NCBI GenBank assembly: GCA_002380945.1
Contig: DFWO01000094.1
Coordinates: 1 to 28,014, forward strand
DNA: 28,014 bases
From: Methylococcaceae bacterium UBA4132
Lineage (GTDB): Bacteria > Pseudomonadota > Gammaproteobacteria > Methylococcales > Methylomonadaceae
Direction of reading: 5' to 3'
How positions within the stretch are numbered: the first letter of the stretch is position 1; each line of letters starts with the position of its first letter. This document shows, piece after piece, positions 23,627-28,014 of the stretch. Both the position numbers and the translations under genes were made by a program. The notes under the pieces were generated by a model. That model saw only the letters and a program-made list of their open reading frames with translations, did no database searches and was not told the origin of the DNA.

Positions 23627-25264
23627 ATGTCATCTTTGATTCATTCAAAAGCGTGGATTGCATTACAAGACCATTATCAGCAAATTAAAGATAACTCTAT
23701 GCGTGATGCTTTTAAACAGGATACACAACGCTTTAACAAGTTTTCTGTGACGTTTAATGACATTTTGTTTGACTACTCCAAAAATAGAATTACCGATGAA
23801 ACATTGCCATTACTGATAGACCTTGCCAATTATGTTGATTTGAATGCAAAAACTAAAGCAATGTTCACGGGTGAAAAAATCAATACCACTGAACGACGCG
23901 CCGTGTTACATACCGCTTTACGGAATCGTAGCAATCAGCCTGTTTATATGGATGGGCAAGATGTTATGCCTGATGTTAATCGGGTATTGGCAAAAATGCG
24001 CATTTTTTGTGATAGCGTCCGCTCTGGTGAATGGAAAGGTTATACAGGCAAAGCCATTACCGATGTGGTTAACATAGGTATAGGCGGTTCAGGCTTAGGA
24101 CCTAAAATGGTCTCCATGACGCTAACGCCTTATAGTTCTGAGAGCTTAAAAGTTCACTATGTCTCTAACATTGACCAAACCAATATTGTTGAAGTATTAC
24201 AAAAAATTAATGCCGAAACGACGTTATTTATTGTTGCTTCCAAAGTTTTTTCTACGCAAGAAACCATGATGAATGCCAAATCAGCGAAAAACTGGTTTCT
24301 TAATCATGCCAAAGATCCCGCAGCCGTTGCTAAACACTTTGTTGCTATTTCCACTCATGCCGAAAATGTCGCTAAATTTGGCATAGATACCAATAATATG
24401 TTTGAATTTTGGGATTGGGTAGGTGGTCGCTACTCACTCTGGTCAGCAGTTGGTTTATCTATTGCCTTATACATCGGCATGGATAACTTTGAAGAGCTAT
24501 TACAAGGTGCTTATGAAGCAGACCAACATTTTCTCAATACACCGTTTGAAAAAAATATTCCTGTACTAATGGGCTTACTCGGCGTTTGGTATAACAACTT
24601 CTTTGATGCGGACTCTCATGCCTTACTGCCTTATGATCAATCCATGCGTTATTTTGCCGATTATTTCCAACAAGGCGATATGGAGAGCAATGGTAAAAGT
24701 ATCGACATGAATGGTGAAAAAGTTGATTACAGCACAGGACCTATTATCTGGGGACAACCTGGAACCAACGGTCAACACGCGTTTTTTCAGCTCATTCATC
24801 AAGGCACCAAACTGATTCCCTGTGACTTTTTAGCTGCTGCTAATAGTCATTATCACCTGCCAGAACATCACGATATTTTAATTTCCAATTTTCTAGCGCA
24901 GACTCAAGCCTTGATGTTAGGTAAGACTGAAGAAGAAGTGAGAGCCGAATCAAGTGCAGAAGATCAAGCCGATTCAGTGCTAATTGGCGCGAAAGTGTTT
25001 GAGGGTAATAAACCGTCTAACTCCTTTTTATTTGAAAAAATGACGCCGAAAACACTAGGTTCATTACTGGCTTTTTATGAACATAAAATTTTTGTTCAAG
25101 GCGTGGTGTGGAATATCAATTCGTTTGATCAATGGGGCGTGGAATTAGGTAAAATCTTGGCAAAAGTCATTTTGCCACAACTGCAAAACGATGATCTTAT
25201 TGACAGTCACGACTGCTCGACTAACGCGCTTATTAACGCTTATAAACGTCTGCGGCACGCTTGA
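23627..25264 (+). CDS. pgi: glucose-6-phosphate isomerase
   Basis: Interconverts fructose 6-phosphate and glucose 6-phosphate. In RuMP methanotrophs this feeds the product of Hps/Phi into the oxidative (dissimilatory) branch and into glycogen. At 545 aa it matches E. coli Pgi (549 aa). Catalytic residues are present: E353 in QQGDMESNGK, H384 in NGQHAFFQ and the lysine of FDQWGVELGK near the C-terminus; R268 is in WVGGRYSLWS. IGIGGSGLGP forms the phosphate loop and SKVFSTQET follows the family pattern. GGAG precedes the ATG. The stop overlaps the start of mltF (TTGA), an uncommon partner, so the two are one transcript. Confidence 0.97.
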   Translation: MSSLIHSKAWIALQDHYQQIKDNSMRDAFKQDTQRFNKFSVTFNDILFDYSKNRITDETLPLLIDLANYVDLNAKTKAMFTGEKINTTERRAVLHTALRNRSNQPVYMDGQDVMPDVNRVLAKMRIFCDSVRSGEWKGYTGKAITDVVNIGIGGSGLGPKMVSMTLTPYSSESLKVHYVSNIDQTNIVEVLQKINAETTLFIVASKVFSTQETMMNAKSAKNWFLNHAKDPAAVAKHFVAISTHAENVAKFGIDTNNMFEFWDWVGGRYSLWSAVGLSIALYIGMDNFEELLQGAYEADQHFLNTPFEKNIPVLMGLLGVWYNNFFDADSHALLPYDQSMRYFADYFQQGDMESNGKSIDMNGEKVDYSTGPIIWGQPGTNGQHAFFQLIHQGTKLIPCDFLAAANSHYHLPEHHDILISNFLAQTQALMLGKTEEEVRAESSAEDQADSVLIGAKVFEGNKPSNSFLFEKMTPKTLGSLLAFYEHKIFVQGVVWNINSFDQWGVELGKILAKVILPQLQNDDLIDSHDCSTNALINAYKRLRHA

Positions 25265-26694
25265 TTCGTTTACTTAAACTATTAATAGGTTGTCTATGTA
25301 GCGTTTTACTCAGTCATTGTGATAGCACAGTCTCATCGCAAACCAAGCTAGAGAAAATTAAGCAATCGGGAACGCTACACGTTTTAACCCGAACTGACCC
25401 TACAACCTATTATCAGAATGCTGATGGTTATGCGGGCTTGGAATATGACCTGATTACTTTGTTTGCGCAACATTTAGGCGTTACAGCTCACATTGAAGTC
25501 CCTAACACCTTTGATGAAATTTTAAACAAAATTTCCAAAGGTGAAGCGGACATTGCAGCGGCAGGACTGACGATTACTGAAGCGCGTCAACACACTATGC
25601 GCTTTGCACCTGCCTATCATGAAGTTACCGAACAACTGATTTACCGCTCAGGCACACGCCGACCTACTGATATTAGCAGTTTAAGCAATGGTATTATCGA
25701 AGTGACTAAAGGTACCAGTCACGTTGATACGCTAAATCAACTAAAACTCAATAATCCTGAACTTAGCTGGGAAGTCAACGAGCAGTTAGATACCAACGGC
25801 TTACTCTATATAGTTAATGAAGGGCTGATTGATTACACTGTTGCTGATTCTAATCAAAGTACCCTGATTCGCCGTTTCTATCCTAAACTCAATATTGCTT
25901 TTGATATTTCCGCCATTCGCCAACTGGCATGGGCATTAAGTCTATCGGATGACAACAGTCTATATGATGAAGTTGTAGTGTTTTTCAATCGTATCAAAGC
26001 GGATAAAACCCTAGAGCAGTTACTGGAAAAACATTATGGACACGCCAGCAGTCTCAGTTATGTCGATAACTGCCAATTTCGCCAACATCAAAAAAGTCGC
26101 CTGCCGCGCTATCAGCATTACTTTACTTCAGCTTCCTCGTTATACAACATTGACTGGCGATTATTAGCGGCTATCGGTTATCAGGAATCGCATTGGTCAG
26201 CCGATGCTGTATCGTCTTACGGTGTGCAAGGTATCATGATGTTGACTAACGATACCGCTGACCTGTTGAATATCAAAGATCGAACTGATCCTGCGCAAAG
26301 CATAGATGGCGGGGCGCGGTATTTTCGCCAACGACTTAAAATTATCTCTGACAAAATTCCAGAACCCGACCGCACATGGTTTGCCTTGGCATCTTACAAT
26401 GTGGGTATGGGGCATCTCGAAGATGCGAGACGACTAACCTCGCAACAAGGTGGTAATCCAGACAAATGGATGGATGTTAAACAACGCTTACCGTTACTCA
26501 CTGAAGAAAAATGGCATCAACAAACCAAACACGGCTACGCCAGAGGCAAAGAACCTGTACGCTATGTGGAAAATATTCGTAGTTATTATGATTTGTTGGT
26601 TTGGCTAACAGAAGAAAATCAGATTCAAAACGATGCTATGATACCCAAGAAAAATATCGCACCTGAACCAAACAATGCTTACGTTCTAAAGTAG
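25261..26694 (+). CDS. mltF: membrane-bound lytic murein transglycosylase F
   Basis: Cleaves peptidoglycan glycan strands, forming 1,6-anhydro ends, in the periplasm. The 477-aa protein has the MltF order: short hydrophobic N-terminus, a solute-binding-protein family 3 domain (about 32-262, with ADIAAAGLTIT), and a C-terminal SLT domain with catalytic E309 in GYQESHW, then SSYGVQGIMML and the ALASYNVGMGH-type motif. C20 after LLSH could be a lipidation site, but histidine at -1 is unusual for a lipobox. The start is TTG, overlapping the pgi TGA by one base set (TTGA), with no clear ribosome site, so translation likely depends on coupling. mltF near tadA and guaA is an arrangement I recall from pseudomonads. 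Confidence 0.92.
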   Translation: MIRLLKLLIGCLCSVLLSHCDSTVSSQTKLEKIKQSGTLHVLTRTDPTTYYQNADGYAGLEYDLITLFAQHLGVTAHIEVPNTFDEILNKISKGEADIAAAGLTITEARQHTMRFAPAYHEVTEQLIYRSGTRRPTDISSLSNGIIEVTKGTSHVDTLNQLKLNNPELSWEVNEQLDTNGLLYIVNEGLIDYTVADSNQSTLIRRFYPKLNIAFDISAIRQLAWALSLSDDNSLYDEVVVFFNRIKADKTLEQLLEKHYGHASSLSYVDNCQFRQHQKSRLPRYQHYFTSASSLYNIDWRLLAAIGYQESHWSADAVSSYGVQGIMMLTNDTADLLNIKDRTDPAQSIDGGARYFRQRLKIISDKIPEPDRTWFALASYNVGMGHLEDARRLTSQQGGNPDKWMDVKQRLPLLTEEKWHQQTKHGYARGKEPVRYVENIRSYYDLLVWLTEENQIQNDAMIPKKNIAPEPNNAYVLK

Positions 26695-26716
26695 GGTGGT
26701 TAAAAAGCACCTCCAC

Positions 26717-27175
26717 CTATCGTCTAGCCCGAAAAAAATCCCGTAATAAATCCCCGCATTCCGTCTCCAACACACCGCCATGCCAATCAACGCGATGATT
26801 TAAAAACGATGCATCAGTTAAACTTAAGGCATTACACACCGCACCGCGTTTAGGATCAAACGCACCAAACACCAGTCGTTTGATACGCGCATGACTGATA
26901 GCTCCCATGCACATCACGCATGGCTCAAGAGTGACATACAACGTGCTGTCAATCAGCCGATAATTTTCGACGACTTTACCCGCGTGACGTAACGCCACGA
27001 CTTCAGCATGAGCGGTGGGATCATGACTGGCAATTGAATCATTCCAGCCCTCGGCAATACACTGTTCATTCTTAACAAGCAATGCCCCAACAGGTACTTC
27101 ATCTCGTGCCTCGGCGCGTTGTGCCAAGCGAATGGCATAACGCATCCAAACCTCATCTGTTTCAGTTATTCCCAC
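26717..27175 (-). CDS. tadA: tRNA-specific adenosine deaminase
   Basis: Deaminates A34 to inosine in tRNA-Arg(ACG), needed to read CGN codons; cytosolic zinc enzyme. A 152-aa protein with the deaminase zinc/catalytic set H56-A-E58 in PTAHAEV and PCVMC (C86, C89), plus REARDEVPVGA-like and GWN segments as in E. coli TadA. The start is GTG (27173-27175); ATG at residue 11 (with GAGGT before it) is an alternative, but family members usually have about ten residues before WMR, so GTG is preferred. A 16-codon frame with a strong ribosome site overlaps this start and may drive it by coupling. It converges with mltF, 22 nt between the stops. Confidence 0.93.
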   Translation of the reverse strand: MGITETDEVWMRYAIRLAQRAEARDEVPVGALLVKNEQCIAEGWNDSIASHDPTAHAEVVALRHAGKVVENYRLIDSTLYVTLEPCVMCMGAISHARIKRLVFGAFDPKRGAVCNALSLTDASFLNHRVDWHGGVLETECGDLLRDFFRARR

Positions 27176-27216
27176 TCAATAGTAACGTGAGTTTCTTTCT
27201 GTTTTGTATTAAACAC
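27166..27216 (-). CDS. 16-aa leader frame overlapping tadA start, possible guaA 3' remnant
   Basis: GTG at 27214-27216 is preceded by a near-perfect ribosome site (AAGGAG, 7 nt away) and encodes MFNTKQKETHVTIEWE, stopping at 27166-27168, ten bases inside tadA. The ending TIEWE is the same as the conserved C-terminus of GMP synthase (GuaA), and guaA commonly lies upstream of tadA in gammaproteobacteria as I recall. It may be the surviving tail of guaA, kept because it starts tadA translation. A chance match remains possible. Confidence 0.4.
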   Translation of the reverse strand: MFNTKQKETHVTIEWE

Positions 27217-27482
27217 TTACGCTCTCCTTAATAGCTATGTGTAACTTTTGCGTTACTTTGATGGAGTTTGTAAAGCCACTTAAGAAAGCATACATCAGTT
27301 GGATGTCAATGTTTCATGCTACCTCAACTTACACGCTGTGTAAAAGGAAGAAAAACTAGCACCACGACATCTTAAGAGCTTAAGCAAATCATCATTACAG
27401 GACATATTAAACAATTGCCGATATAATAAACCGCCACTGTTACTATAAGAAAAGGGATTAGTTATCCCCAACAATTTGTTTC
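27217..27482. other. Non-coding gap upstream of tadA
   Basis: No supported gene. On the minus strand TTGACA (27304-27309) could be a -35 box for tadA, but a good -10 at 16-18 nt is missing. An inverted pair GTAAC/GTTAC lies near 27241-27256. Confidence 0.35.
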
Positions 27483-27786
27483 CTATGAATACTGACCGTT
27501 GATGTTTAAATGACTACCAGCCCGATAAAGTAACTTTTGCCCCCCTAGTCATATTACAGACAGCATCATCACAAAAGTATTTCTGAGTCTCAAGTAATCT
27601 AATATTAGGATTTCTTTTCACAACATTTACCTTGAAGTACTGCTGAGACTGATTCGTAACAACCTTACTATCAATTTCACAGCTTGGATTTTTGCTTGAA
27701 AGCCAACGCTTTTCTTTGCACTTATCTGGAGTGTAAGGAAAAGTTGGCACATCATCCGCAACATATACCTTCTTAGCACCACTTAA
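27483..27786 (-). pseudogene. C-terminal fragment of an acyltransferase-3/SGNH-type protein, frameshifted
   Basis: From just after an in-frame TAA (27787-27789) the minus strand reads LSGAKKVYVADDVPTFPYT..., then ...LLETQKYFCDDAVCNMTRGAK, similar to the C-terminal SGNH part of OafA-like O-acyltransferases. At a run of G near 27541-27545 the frame changes: the next frame reads LLYRAGSHLNINGQYS and stops at 27483-27485. The family pattern there is LYxDxxHLN, so the catalytic Asp appears as Ala and the His is kept. N-terminal membrane domain is absent. Broken gene remnant; no function expected. Confidence 0.55.
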
Positions 27787-27883
27787 TTAGTGTATCTGCG
27801 GCTTTCATATCCATTATGGGTATTACATAGCCACGAGAATAAATCACGATTTAACAGGCTTACCTTATGAACTTCGTTGGACA

Positions 27884-27919
27884 ATAAAAAACCCGCTAAG
27901 CTAGATAACCTACGGGTTT
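27884..27919 (-). terminator. Terminator after tRNA-Ser
   Basis: Stem AAACCCG/CGGGTTT (27889-27895, 27913-27919), with a few inner pairs, followed on the minus strand by a T run (GGGTTTTTTATTG). It lies about 34 nt beyond the tRNA 3' end. Confidence 0.8.
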
Positions 27920-27952
27920 CTGGTCTTCTTTGAACGGTGTTAAACCTATGTT

Positions 27953-28014
27953 TGGCGGAGAGGCAGGGATTCGAACCCTGGGAGGGGATCAACCCTCAAC
28001 GGTTTTCAAGACCG
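27953..28014 (-). tRNA. tRNA-Ser(UGA), 3' part only
   Basis: The last 62 nt of a serine tRNA, cut by the window edge. On the minus strand: anticodon loop CTTGAAA with anticodon TGA (plus 28006-28008), a long variable arm with a GAGGG/CCCTC-type stem typical of class II tRNAs, T arm CAGGG-TTCGAAT-CCCTG, acceptor strand CCTCTCC, discriminator G and an encoded CCA ending at 27953. Confidence 0.92.

Noticed and set aside
24743..24784. Pgi has GQPGTNGQH where E. coli has GEPGTNGQH, at first sight loss of the catalytic Glu
   Set aside because: Counting back from the catalytic His (H384, in NGQHAF) puts the catalytic Glu at E353 in QQGDMESNGK, which is intact. The Glu to Gln change is outside the catalytic set.
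25261..25320. MltF as a clear lipoprotein
   Set aside because: C20 follows LLSH; histidine just before the cysteine is atypical for a lipobox, so this is left open.
27783..27992. 69-codon minus-strand frame overlapping the tRNA
   Set aside because: It runs across the 3' end of the tRNA-Ser gene and its terminator, and shows no protein-family signal.
27953..28014. Integrase attachment duplication of the tRNA-Ser 3' end
   Set aside because: No second copy of the tRNA tail was seen between 27176 and 27950, and there is no integrase in the window.

Overview
The window reads as chromosomal DNA of a gammaproteobacterial methanotroph (Methylococcales type). The main reason is a complete ribulose monophosphate (RuMP) block on the minus strand: hps, phi, tkt, tal and fba. 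The rest of the gene set (glgP, pgi, mltF, tadA, SulP, copper-protein genes) and the fairly A+T-rich composition fit that group. The species cannot be named from this sequence alone. Most genes lie on the minus strand; only pgi and mltF are on the plus strand.

Layout. 28-456: Tat-exported superoxide-reductase-like protein. 635-7974: RuMP cluster in transcription order hps-phi-tkt-repA-repB-tal-fba. It has a good sigma-70 promoter near 8173-8200, a leader of about 190 nt, stem-loops in the phi/tkt, tkt/repA and tal/fba gaps, and a terminator after fba. Between tkt and tal sit two adjacent genes of unknown function. One encodes a membrane-anchored protein and the other a soluble-looking protein, and both carry many copies of a (T/S)(G/S)VxKY motif. 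8427-11782: a TerD-nuclease fusion gene, cysM and a fructosamine-kinase gene. 11928-14727: glgP preceded by a decayed ppk1-like fragment. 14727-20299: a 1088-aa sensor with an ethylene-receptor-like membrane domain, four PAS, GGDEF and EAL domains, then a SulP-STAS-cNMP transporter. 20431-23354: two small membrane-protein genes and a two-gene copper-protein operon. 23627-26694: pgi-mltF. 26717-27216: tadA with a 16-codon leader that looks like the tail of guaA. 27483-28014: a broken acyltransferase/SGNH fragment, then the 3' part of a tRNA-Ser(UGA).

How the genes work together. Hps and Phi fix formaldehyde onto ribulose 5-phosphate and give fructose 6-phosphate. Tkt, Tal and Fba regenerate the acceptor and link to the triose pool; Pgi and GlgP link hexose phosphate to the oxidative branch and to glycogen. 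The repeat-protein pair inside this cluster is the best candidate for something undescribed: a multivalent scaffold or membrane tether for the pathway enzymes is possible, but this is inference only. Two other unusual architectures are the TerD-PD-(D/E)XK fusion and the copper/ethylene-type sensor of c-di-GMP turnover.
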